A stretch of DNA of 8,394 bases from Gammaproteobacteria bacterium (lineage in GTDB: Bacteria; Pseudomonadota; Gammaproteobacteria; DSM-19610), in contig JAUXDG010000107.1 in assembly GCA_030618475.1 (NCBI GenBank), positions 1-8,394 on the forward strand, read 5' to 3'. Positions 1-6,080 of the stretch are shown piece after piece (the first letter of the stretch is position 1; every line of letters begins with the position of its first letter). The notes below the pieces were generated by a model, which was not told the DNA's origin, did no database searches, and saw only the letters and a list, made by a program, of their open reading frames with translations. The position numbers and the translations under genes are program-made.

Positions 1-1
1 T

Positions 2-709
2 GGCAAAATCACCGCCATCATGGGGCCCAGCGGCACCGGCAAAACCACCCTGTTGCGCCTGATAGGGGGGCAGCTGTATCCAGACCAGGGCAGTATCGAG
101 GTCGATGGCCAGGAGGTGCCAGAGCTGCGCCGTTCCGCGCTGTATGCCTTGCGGCAGCGGATGGGGATGTTATTCCAGTCAGGTGCTCTGCTCACCGATC
201 TGACGGTGTTTGATAATGTCGCCTTCCCGTTGCGAGAGCACACAGATTTGCCCGAATCGATGATTCGTGACCTGGTATTGATGAAATTGCAGGCGGTGGG
301 TTTGCGCGGTGCCCGGGATCTGCAGCCCAGTGAGCTGTCCGGTGGTATGGCCAGGCGAATAGCGCTGGCAAGGGCGATTGCGCTGGACCCCATGATGATC
401 ATGTACGATGAACCCTTTACCGGGCAGGACCCGATTTCCAAGGGTGCGCTGCTGCAACTGATTCGGCTGCTTAACGATGCCCTGAGTATTACCAGTATCA
501 TTGTGTCCCACGATGTCGAGGAAACAGTGGCGATTTCTGATTACATGTATGTCATTTCGCAAGGCAAGGTGATCGGACACGGTACCCCTGAGGCCCTCGG
601 TAAGACCGATTCGGACTGGGTCAGACAGTTTATGCAGGGCTTGCCGGATGGTCCGGTGCCCTTTCATTACCCGGCACCCGATTACACAGATGATCTGCTA
701 AATGCTTGA
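2..709 (+). CDS. mlaF: Phospholipid ABC transporter ATP-binding subunit MlaF (5' partial)
   Basis: This is the ATPase of the Mla complex, which powers phospholipid movement between the inner membrane and the periplasm. The reading frame is open from the left edge, so the true start is outside the window. About 235 residues are visible, and roughly 30 N-terminal residues are missing compared with E. coli MlaF. Visible motifs are Walker A (GPSGTGKTT, visible residues 8-16), the family-typical ABC signature LSGGMARR (about bases 335-358), Walker B (MIMYDEP, with the catalytic Glu codon at 410-412) and the switch histidine in IVSHDVEE. The C-terminal tail ending near PVPFHYPAPDY matches the MlaF extension that in E. 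coli contacts MlaB. The stop overlaps the mlaE start by 8 bases, which suggests translational coupling. Family identity is secure. The substrate direction is not readable from sequence. Confidence 0.95.
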   Translation, partial: GKITAIMGPSGTGKTTLLRLIGGQLYPDQGSIEVDGQEVPELRRSALYALRQRMGMLFQSGALLTDLTVFDNVAFPLREHTDLPESMIRDLVLMKLQAVGLRGARDLQPSELSGGMARRIALARAIALDPMMIMYDEPFTGQDPISKGALLQLIRLLNDALSITSIIVSHDVEETVAISDYMYVISQGKVIGHGTPEALGKTDSDWVRQFMQGLPDGPVPFHYPAPDYTDDLLNA

Positions 710-1484
710 ATGGATAAGACAACTGGGGCGCGGTGGATTCGGTTTTTTTGAAAAGCTGGGTCGTTCCAGCCTGTTTCTCCTGAAAACGCTGGCGGGTATT
801 CCCAGTGTGCTGCGGCGTCCGTATCTGCTGACCGCTCAATTGCTGTCAGTGGGCGTTTTGTCGCTGCTGCTGATTGCCGTCTCTGGCCTGTTTGTTGGCA
901 TGGTGCTGGCACTGCAGGGTTACAACACCCTGGTGGATTTCGGTGCTGAAGAATCCCTTGGTGTCGTGGTTGCTTTGTCGATCGTGAGGGAACTGGGGCC
1001 GGTGGTGACAGGCCTGCTGTTTGCCGGCCGGGCAGGGTCGGCGCTTACGGCTGAAATCGGCTTAATGAAAGCCACGGAGCAGTTGTCGGGTATGGAGATG
1101 ATGGCGGTGGATCCCATTCATCGCGTCATCGCGCCGCGATTTCTGGCGGGCGTGCTTTCCATGCCATTACTGGCGGCAATTTTCAGCGCAGTGGGTATCT
1201 ATGGTGGATACTTCGTCGGTGTCGGTTTGCTGGGTGTGGATGACGGAGCTTTCTGGTCGCAAATGCAATCCAAGGTGGATCTCCACGAGGATGTCTACAA
1301 CGGTGTCATTAAAAGCCTGGTGTTCGGGGTGGTAGTGTCCTGGATTGCGGTATTTGAAGGCTATGATACGGTGCCCACCTCTGAAGGCGTCAGCCGTGCA
1401 ACAACACGCACCGTCGTCCATTCGGCATTCGCCGTATTGGGCCTGGACTTTGTACTGACCGCACTGATGTTCGGCGATTACTAG
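702..1484 (+). CDS. mlaE: Phospholipid ABC transporter permease MlaE
   Basis: This is the inner-membrane permease subunit of the Mla transporter; in the known complex two copies pair with two MlaF and sit under a ring of MlaD. The 260-residue protein has the usual family length. It begins with an amphipathic segment (residues 1-40) and continues with several hydrophobic helices (about 45-72, 88-110, 146-178, 202-218 and 241-257). The family signature RELGPV (residues 96-101) is followed by GLLFAGRAGSALTAEIG (104-120), a hallmark of MlaE/TGD1 permeases. The ATG at 702 lies inside the end of mlaF, giving an 8-base overlap. No frameshift is visible. A run of seven T (734-742 region) falls inside Phe codons and leaves the frame intact. 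Confidence 0.96.
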   Translation: MLEWIRQLGRGGFGFFEKLGRSSLFLLKTLAGIPSVLRRPYLLTAQLLSVGVLSLLLIAVSGLFVGMVLALQGYNTLVDFGAEESLGVVVALSIVRELGPVVTGLLFAGRAGSALTAEIGLMKATEQLSGMEMMAVDPIHRVIAPRFLAGVLSMPLLAAIFSAVGIYGGYFVGVGLLGVDDGAFWSQMQSKVDLHEDVYNGVIKSLVFGVVVSWIAVFEGYDTVPTSEGVSRATTRTVVHSAFAVLGLDFVLTALMFGDY

Positions 1485-1485
1485 G

Positions 1486-1505
1486 AGGGCCTGTTAACAG
1501 GCTCT
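1486..1505 (+). other. Palindrome/hairpin between mlaE and mlaD
   Basis: Just after the mlaE stop lies the perfect 14-base palindrome GCCTGTTAACAGGC (1489-1502). Pairing extends outward by one G-T, one G-C and one A-T pair. As RNA it could form an 8-bp stem with a four-base loop ending 14 bases before the mlaD start. It lacks a T-tract, so it is not a typical intrinsic terminator. It could set the MlaE to MlaD ratio through RNA processing or stability, or be a protein-binding palindrome; this role is inference. Confidence 0.4.
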
Positions 1506-1519
1506 AGTGGACCAATGAT

Positions 1520-2008
1520 ATGAAACAGACCAAAACCACTGAATTGCTGGTCGGCGTATTCATCGCCGCCGGAATTGCAGCGTTATTTGTGCTGGCGATG
1601 AAAGTGAGTAATCTGAGCAGCTTTTCACAGGCTGACGGCTATACGCTGACTGCCCGCTTTGAAAATGTCGGTGGCCTGAAAGTTCGATCACCGGTGACAG
1701 TTGGCGGTGTGCGGGTCGGCCGTGTAGCCCATATCGATTACGACAGCGGACGATTTGAAGCCGTTGCGACCCTTGAACTGGACAGTAAATATAATCAGTT
1801 TCCGGATGACACATCGGCCAGCATCTATACTTCCGGTCTGCTGGGCGAACAGTACATCGCACTGGAACCGGGTGGCAGTGAAGACCTGCTTGGCGACGGT
1901 TCTGAAATCGAGCTGACGCAGTCAGCACTGGTGCTGGAAAAGCTGGTGAGTAAGTTCCTGTTCAGTAAAGCAGCAGAGGACAATACATCAGCAGAAGCTG
2001 GGGAGTAA
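1520..2008 (+). CDS. mlaD: Phospholipid ABC transporter substrate-binding MCE protein MlaD
   Basis: This is the membrane-anchored MCE-domain subunit. In the family it forms a hexameric ring on the periplasmic side of MlaE, and lipid passes through its central pore. Residues 9-29 form a single N-terminal transmembrane helix. The MCE domain follows (about 39-117) with VTVGGVRVGRV (59-69) and the closing motif GLLGEQYIALEPGG (106-119). A short helical tail ends in a hydrophilic stretch. At 162 residues it is somewhat shorter than E. coli MlaD (about 183), the difference being mostly at the C-terminal tail. The ATG at 1520 is chosen because it gives a normal N-terminus; an ATG five bases upstream stops after two codons. 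There is no strong Shine-Dalgarno sequence. The usual downstream partner mlaC is not present; mlaB starts 12 bases after the stop. Confidence 0.95.
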   Translation: MKQTKTTELLVGVFIAAGIAALFVLAMKVSNLSSFSQADGYTLTARFENVGGLKVRSPVTVGGVRVGRVAHIDYDSGRFEAVATLELDSKYNQFPDDTSASIYTSGLLGEQYIALEPGGSEDLLGDGSEIELTQSALVLEKLVSKFLFSKAAEDNTSAEAGE

Positions 2009-2020
2009 TTCTGTCGCATC

Positions 2021-2326
2021 ATGTCAAAAGCCAGTATACAGGTGGGGGAAAACGGTCGGCTGGAGATTCACGGGGATTTGAGTTTTGACTCCGTGCCGTG
2101 GCTCTGGAACCACTGCCGTGCACGATTTTCCGAGCGCGATGAGCTGGATATCGATCTCAGTCAGGTGGAGCGTTCGGATAGCGCTGGTGTGGCATTGCTG
2201 GTGGAATGTCTGAGGCTGGCGCATCAAAGCGGGAAAACGATCCGCTTTTTCAATATCCCCGCACAAATGCTGGCCATCGCCCGCGTCAGCAGCCTGGATC
2301 AGGTGCTGCCCCTGCAGCGGGACTAG
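2021..2326 (+). CDS. mlaB: Mla complex STAS-domain protein MlaB
   Basis: This is a small cytoplasmic STAS-domain protein of 101 residues. In E. coli MlaB binds MlaF and is needed for stability and activity of the transporter. The STAS core is visible as alternating strands and helices: LEIHGDL near the start, then LDIDLSQV (42-49) followed by the diagnostic loop ERSDSAGVALL (50-60). Ser54 occupies the place of E. coli Thr52, a residue important for the MlaF interaction. Its C-terminal part (IRFFNIPAQMLAIARVSSL) fits the family. A GGGAG at 2001-2005 is 15 bases from the ATG, longer than optimal, so translation may depend on mlaD. The next gene is separated by a rearranged intergenic region, so mlaB probably ends the mla transcript. 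No terminator hairpin with a T-tract is seen. Confidence 0.9.
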   Translation: MSKASIQVGENGRLEIHGDLSFDSVPWLWNHCRARFSERDELDIDLSQVERSDSAGVALLVECLRLAHQSGKTIRFFNIPAQMLAIARVSSLDQVLPLQRD

Positions 2327-2339
2327 TCCGCTTTTCTCA

Positions 2340-2359
2340 CCACGAAGGACACGAAGGAA
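2340..2359. repeat. Intergenic 9-base tandem-dimer repeat, copy 1
   Basis: Bases 2341-2358 are two perfect tandem copies of CACGAAGGA, with a C before and an A after. The copy lies 14 bases after the mlaB stop. It matches the second copy at 2455-2474 at 14 of 20 positions in the same orientation. From memory, CACGAAGGA-type tandem units recur in intergenic regions of many proteobacterial genomes, but this window alone cannot show copy number. Between the copies (2360-2454) I see no gene, promoter or terminator. Confidence 0.6.
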
Positions 2360-2454
2360 CGCAGGTTTAAGGGGTTTGCAGGCTTATCCCTATCCTGCCC
2401 GCGCATACATGTTTTGGTGACTGCTACCTACTTAAACTAATGTCATGTAAATAG

Positions 2455-2474
2455 CCACGGAAGACACGGAAAAC
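2455..2474. repeat. Intergenic 9-base tandem-dimer repeat, copy 2, at a permease break point
   Basis: CACGGAAGA (2456-2464) followed by CACGGAAAA (2465-2473) forms the same two-unit architecture as copy 1, with C-rich flanks. It abuts the first recognisable codon of the truncated permease (about 2475). That position suggests that the element either inserted there or served as the site of a recombination that removed upstream DNA. Confidence 0.6.
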
Positions 2475-2576
2475 CTGTCTATCGTGGTCGCGTTGGCGAC
2501 GGGTGTGCTGTTCAGTCTGTTACCGGCACGCCGCGCCGCTCGACTGGACCCGGTGCTGGCATTGTCGAGGAGGTAA
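2475..2576 (+). pseudogene. C-terminal remnant of an FtsX/MacB-type ABC permease
   Basis: The frame from 2475 to the TAA at 2574-2576 encodes about 33 residues: a hydrophobic helix (LSIVVALATGVLFSLL), then PARRAARLDPVLALSRR. The same end structure closes the intact gene downstream (IISGILPARRAARLDPVEAL). This is the conserved last transmembrane helix and cytoplasmic tail of MacB/LolC-type permeases. The frame stays open only back to 2451 and has no usable start codon, so the rest of the gene (several hundred residues) is missing. The break coincides with repeat copy 2. It is most likely the tail of a first permease that once preceded the intact second permease in an ATPase-permease-permease operon. 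Its last codons still provide the Shine-Dalgarno sequence of the next gene. Confidence 0.8.
2568..2573 (+). promoter_or_regulatory. Strong Shine-Dalgarno of the permease gene, inside the remnant
   Basis: AGGAGG at 2568-2573 is formed by the last two Arg codons of the truncated upstream permease and lies 9 bases before the ATG at 2583. This is a classic operon coupling arrangement, and it supports the start chosen for the intact permease. Confidence 0.75.
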
Positions 2577-2582
2577 GCCGGA

Positions 2583-3782
2583 ATGTACCTGCGCGACTTC
2601 ATACATCTGGTCGGCACTTCACTCGCTGCGCGTCGTTTGCGCAGTGTCTTGACCGCGCTGGGTATTGGCGTGGGCATTGCCGCTGTGCTGTTGTTGACTT
2701 CCATCGGCGAAGGTATTCATCAGTATGTGCTGTCCGAATTTACCCAGTTCGGCACCACGCTGGTGGGTATCAACCCTGGGCGCACTACCACACACGGGAC
2801 CTCGATGGGTGTCTTCGGTAGCGAGCGTCCGCTGAGCATCGAGGACGCCGAGGCCCTCAAGCAGTTGTCCTTTGTCGAGGCCGTGGTGCCCTTTGTGCAG
2901 GGTAACGCCGAGGTCGAAGCCGGTAACCGCAGGCGTCGTACCACCGTCTATGGTGCCGGCCCGCAAATGCCTGAAGCCTTGCGTATGCACGTTAATTCCG
3001 GCGAATTTCTGCCGGATGATGACCCCACGGCACCGCGCGCACTGGCGGTGCTCGGCAGTAAACTGCGCCAGGAGCTGTTCGCTTACCGCAACCCGCTCGG
3101 CAAGCGCATCACCATCGCTGGCAACCGTTACCGCATCATCGGGGTAATGGAGCCCAAGGGGCAGGTGCTGGGTTTTGACCTGGACGATACTGTGTATATA
3201 CCGGCGGCTCGCGCGCTGGAATTATTCAACCGGGAGACCCTGTTTGAAATTGACGTGATGTACCGCAGCAACGCCAGCGTCGACAGGGTTGTCGACGGTA
3301 TCAAGCGCACACTCATCGCCCGGCATGGCCGCGAAGACTTCACCATCACCACACAGGAGCAGATGCTCGACGTGCTGGGTTCGATTCTCAATGTGCTGAC
3401 CTTTGCGGTAGCTGCCATTGGCGGGATCTCGCTGCTGGTAGGCGCCATTGGCATTGTCACCATCATGACCATCGCGGTGAACGAGCGTACCGGCGAGATA
3501 GGGCTGATCCGTGCGCTGGGCGCCAGACAAACGCAGATTCTGGGCCTGTTTCTCGGCGAGGCGACGGTGCTGTCCGCCATCGGCGGCCTGGCGGGCCTGA
3601 TCATGGGTCTCGGCCTTGCCAGCCTGTTGCGGCTTGTATTGCCCGATCTGCCGGTGCACACGCCATGGATTTACGTCATTCTGGCCGAGGTCCTGGCCGT
3701 CGTCCTGGGTATTATCTCCGGTATTCTGCCGGCCCGGCGTGCTGCCCGGCTGGATCCGGTGGAGGCCTTGCGCGATGAGTAA
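2583..3782 (+). CDS. MacB/FtsX-type ABC transporter permease
   Basis: This is a 399-residue inner-membrane permease with the MacB layout. Helix 1 (about 21-40) is followed by a large periplasmic domain (about 41-268, MacB_PCD-like, including NPGRTTT and GRRI-type PLGKRITI segments). Three C-terminal helices follow (about 269-297, 322-352 and 361-383). The cytoplasmic coupling segment NERTGEIGLIRALGAR (300-315) and the tail PARRAARLDPVEAL are diagnostic. Such proteins pair with a separate LolD/MacB-like ATPase and use a mechanotransmission cycle on periplasmic substrates such as lipoproteins, peptides or small molecules; the substrate here cannot be predicted. The gene is full length, with a strong Shine-Dalgarno sequence. 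It has no ATPase gene beside it, and the remnant just upstream suggests that its original operon was truncated. It may be orphaned, or use an ATPase encoded elsewhere. Confidence 0.9.
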   Translation: MYLRDFIHLVGTSLAARRLRSVLTALGIGVGIAAVLLLTSIGEGIHQYVLSEFTQFGTTLVGINPGRTTTHGTSMGVFGSERPLSIEDAEALKQLSFVEAVVPFVQGNAEVEAGNRRRRTTVYGAGPQMPEALRMHVNSGEFLPDDDPTAPRALAVLGSKLRQELFAYRNPLGKRITIAGNRYRIIGVMEPKGQVLGFDLDDTVYIPAARALELFNRETLFEIDVMYRSNASVDRVVDGIKRTLIARHGREDFTITTQEQMLDVLGSILNVLTFAVAAIGGISLLVGAIGIVTIMTIAVNERTGEIGLIRALGARQTQILGLFLGEATVLSAIGGLAGLIMGLGLASLLRLVLPDLPVHTPWIYVILAEVLAVVLGIISGILPARRAARLDPVEALRDE

Positions 3783-3834
3783 CGGAGTCCCTTTTCGGTC
3801 TGTTTCCGGTATCATTCGCGCATTCCGAAACCAC

Positions 3835-3840
3835 AGGTGA
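3835..3840 (+). promoter_or_regulatory. Shine-Dalgarno deciding the ibaG start
   Basis: AGGTGA at 3835-3840 lies 8 bases before the ATG at 3849. It contains the GTG (3837) that would give a four-residue longer protein. Nothing resembling a ribosome binding site precedes that GTG, so the ATG at 3849 is preferred. Confidence 0.65.
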
Positions 3841-3848
3841 CACACCAG

Positions 3849-4088
3849 ATGCAGGCAGACGAGCTGAAGAAACTGATAGAGGCCGGGGTTTCCGGCGCCG
3901 AGGTCACGGTTCAGGGTGACGGAGACCACTTCGAGGCTACCGTGGTCAGCGCGGATTTCGAAGGTAAATCGATGGTGCAGCAGCACCAGATAGTCTATGG
4001 TGCGCTGGGTGATCTCATGCAGGGAGAGGTGCATGCACTGGCTCTGCGTACCCTGACACCGGAACAGTGGAAGAAACAGATCCAGTAA
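3849..4088 (+). CDS. ibaG: BolA-family protein IbaG
   Basis: This is a 79-residue BolA/YrbA-family protein. Members bind monothiol glutaredoxins and take part in iron-sulfur cluster trafficking; E. coli IbaG lies directly downstream of mlaB and is linked to acid stress. The sequence shows the family fold: an N-terminal helix (ADELKKLIEAG), then VTVQGDGDHFEATVVS, the FEGKSMVQQHQIVYGAL stretch, and the invariant histidine in EVHALALRTLTPEQW. The loop carries DGDHF as in the IbaG branch rather than the BolA branch. The start at ATG 3849 is chosen from the Shine-Dalgarno sequence at 3835-3840. The gene is separated from mlaB by the inserted or truncated exporter. It is followed 37 bases later by hisG without the usual murA in between. 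Confidence 0.92.
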   Translation: MQADELKKLIEAGVSGAEVTVQGDGDHFEATVVSADFEGKSMVQQHQIVYGALGDLMQGEVHALALRTLTPEQWKKQIQ

Positions 4089-4102
4089 CCGTTTTCATCG
4101 TA

Positions 4103-4118
4103 TTAACAGGCTCCTAGT
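4103..4118 (+). repeat. Short leader motif before hisG shared with the mlaD leader
   Basis: TTAACAGGCTCCTAGT ends 7 bases before the hisG start. The mlaD leader at 1494-1508 carries the same string lacking one C (TTAACAGGCTCTAGT). Eleven identical bases alone are expected by chance in a window this size; the shared position just upstream of a start codon is what makes it worth noting. Neither gene has a strong Shine-Dalgarno sequence. Confidence 0.25.
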
Positions 4119-4125
4119 ACATAGC

Positions 4126-4773
4126 ATGTCCGAACAGCTGACGATTGCGCTTTCCAAGGGGCGCATATTTAAAGAGACATTACCGCTGCTGGCGCACGCC
4201 GGCATCGAACCGGTCGATGATCCGGAAACCAGCCGCAAGCTGATTCTCGATACCAATCAGGAGGAGGTGAAGCTGGTCATTATCCGTGCCTCGGATGTGC
4301 CGACCTATGTTCAGTACGGTGCGGCTGATCTGGGCGTGGCGGGCAAGGATGTGCTGATGGAGCACGGTGGCGTCGGTCTGTACGAACCTCTGGATCTGCG
4401 CATCGCCTGTTGCAGGCTGATGGTGGCCGGTCACGAGCCCTGGTCAGAACAGGCGCAACGGCTGCGCATCGCCACCAAGTATGTCAACAGTACACGACGG
4501 TATTTTGCCGGACAGGGCTTACAGGTTGAAATCATCAAACTTTACGGTTCCATGGAACTGGCGCCCCTGGTCGGCCTGTCCGATCTGATCGTCGACGTGG
4601 TTGACACTGGTAATACGCTCAAGGCCAATGGCCTCAAGCCACTGGAAAAGATTACCGATATCAGCGCGCGGCTGGTGGTGAACAAGGCCTCGATGAAGCG
4701 CAAGCATGCCTGTGTGCAGTCCTTCATTGACCGGATTGCCGAAGCGGTACGCAAGCAGGAAGCAGCAGCGTGA
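4126..4773 (+). CDS. hisG: ATP phosphoribosyltransferase, short form (HisG)
   Basis: This enzyme catalyses the first, committed step of histidine synthesis, joining ATP and PRPP to give phosphoribosyl-ATP. The 215-residue protein has both lobes of the catalytic domain: the N-terminal LTIALSKGRIFKETLPLL, the GAADLGVAGKDVL segment (65-77), and the PRPP-binding loop DVVDTGNTLKANGL (157-170). It ends after that lobe, without the C-terminal PII-like regulatory domain (about 80 residues) of the long form in E. coli. Short HisG enzymes work with the aminoacyl-tRNA-synthetase-like subunit HisZ for feedback control by histidine; hisZ is not in this window and is expected elsewhere. The stop overlaps the hisD start as GTGA. 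murA, the usual upstream neighbour, is missing. Confidence 0.96.
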   Translation: MSEQLTIALSKGRIFKETLPLLAHAGIEPVDDPETSRKLILDTNQEEVKLVIIRASDVPTYVQYGAADLGVAGKDVLMEHGGVGLYEPLDLRIACCRLMVAGHEPWSEQAQRLRIATKYVNSTRRYFAGQGLQVEIIKLYGSMELAPLVGLSDLIVDVVDTGNTLKANGLKPLEKITDISARLVVNKASMKRKHACVQSFIDRIAEAVRKQEAAA

Positions 4774-6080
4774 GTAACACGGATATTAAACGCCTGAACA
4801 GTGCCGATACGGATTTCTACCCACAGCTGGACAGACTGCTGTCCTGGGAACAAGTTACTGACGGCCAGGTGGAACAGACCGTTGGCGACATTATTTCCGC
4901 TATCCGCAGCCGCGGCGACGCTGCCTTGCTGGAATTCACCAACCGTTTCGACCGTATGCAGGCCGGCAGTGTTGAAGAATTGGAAATCAGCAAGTTCAAA
5001 CTGCTGGAAGCACTCGATACCATCCCGACCGAACAGCGCCATGCGCTGGAGCGTGCTGCCAGCCGGGTGCAGGCCTATGCCGAGCGTCAAAAGATGGAAT
5101 CCTGGTCATACAAGGAAGCCGATGGCACGCTGTTGGGGCAGCAGGTAACGGCGCTGGAGCGGGCAGGGCTGTATGTGCCGGGTGGTAAAGCAGCCTATCC
5201 GTCATCGGTCATAATGAACGCCATTCCTGCCAAAGTGGCGGGCGTGAGCGAGCTGATCATGGTCGTTCCCACACCGGAAGGTGTGGTTAATGACCTGGTT
5301 CTCGCCGCTGCCGAGATTGCCGGTGTTGACCGGGTTTTCGCCATTGGTGGTGCGCAGGCGGTGGCAGCGCTGGCTTACGGTACGCAAATTATCCCCAGGG
5401 TCGACAAGATCGTCGGGCCGGGCAATATCTATGTCGCCACCGCAAAGGCTATGGTATTCGGCCAGGTCGGCATCGATATGATTGCCGGTCCGTCCGAAAT
5501 TCTGGTGGTGTGTGACGGCCAGACCGATCCCGACTGGATTGCCATGGACCTGTTTTCGCAGGCCGAGCACGACGAAGACGCCCAGGCCATTCTGGTCAGC
5601 CCGGACGCAGAGTTCCTGGAGCGGGTCGCCAACAGTATCAGCACGCTGCTGCCGAACATGGAACGTGAAGATATCATCAGGACGTCAATGGTGAATCGCG
5701 CTGGCCTGATCCAGGTTCGCGATCTCGACGACGCCGTGGCAGTCGCCAATTATGTTGCCCCCGAACACCTGGAACTCTCGGTCGAAGATCCGCAGACCTT
5801 GGCCGCATCCATCCGCCACGCCGGAGCGATCTTCATGGGCCGCTACACGGCCGAGGCCCTGGGTGACTATTGTGCCGGTCCCAATCACGTGTTGCCGACA
5901 TCGCGCACGGCGCGTTTTTCCTCACCGCTGGGCGTGTACGACTTCCAGAAGCGTTCCAGCCTGATCCAGTGCTCGGCCAAGGGTGCCGCCGATCTCGGCA
6001 GGACGGCATCGACGCTGGCGCGTGGCGAGGGTCTGACGGCACACGCGCAATCGGCCGAGTACCGGATCCCGGAAAAATGA
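4770..6080 (+). CDS. hisD: Histidinol dehydrogenase (HisD)
   Basis: This is the zinc enzyme that oxidises L-histidinol to L-histidine in two NAD-dependent steps, the end of the pathway. Its 436 residues match the family length. Conserved segments appear in order: VPGGKAAYPSSVIMN (136-150), IVGPGNIYVATAK (214-226), GIDMIAGPSE (234-243), SQAEHDEDAQA (263-273), APEHLE (330-335), GDYCAGPNHVLPT (365-377) and LTAHAQS (422-428). The metal ligands known from E. coli are all present, here Gln264, His267, Asp366 and His425. The catalytic Glu332/His333 pair is also present. The GTG start at 4770 overlaps the hisG stop by four bases and has AGGA at 4757-4760 as its ribosome binding site. The protein appears complete and functional. 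Confidence 0.97.
   Translation: MSNTDIKRLNSADTDFYPQLDRLLSWEQVTDGQVEQTVGDIISAIRSRGDAALLEFTNRFDRMQAGSVEELEISKFKLLEALDTIPTEQRHALERAASRVQAYAERQKMESWSYKEADGTLLGQQVTALERAGLYVPGGKAAYPSSVIMNAIPAKVAGVSELIMVVPTPEGVVNDLVLAAAEIAGVDRVFAIGGAQAVAALAYGTQIIPRVDKIVGPGNIYVATAKAMVFGQVGIDMIAGPSEILVVCDGQTDPDWIAMDLFSQAEHDEDAQAILVSPDAEFLERVANSISTLLPNMEREDIIRTSMVNRAGLIQVRDLDDAVAVANYVAPEHLELSVEDPQTLAASIRHAGAIFMGRYTAEALGDYCAGPNHVLPTSRTARFSSPLGVYDFQKRSSLIQCSAKGAADLGRTASTLARGEGLTAHAQSAEYRIPEK

Noticed and set aside
734..742. T-run in mlaE as a slippage or frameshift site
   Set aside because: The frame is intact on both sides, and no alternative frame product of note results.
2378..2398. Inverted repeat GCAGG...CCTGC after mlaB as a terminator
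   Set aside because: There are only five pairs with an 11-base loop and no T-run; this is not distinguishable from chance.
3783..3848. Possible promoter or terminator between the permease and ibaG (TATCAT near 3810; TTTCGG...CCGAAA pair)
   Set aside because: There is no matching -35 element at proper spacing, and the inverted repeat has six pairs with a very long loop.
3222..4034. Long antisense open frame opposite the permease and ibaG
   Set aside because: It mirrors two well-supported genes, has His/Gln-rich shadow composition and no recognisable domain.
5870..6076. In-frame upstream extension of the hisC reading frame into hisD
   Set aside because: The extension lies in another frame of conserved hisD sequence. 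The ATG at 6077 gives the normal HisC N-terminus and the usual 4-base overlap.
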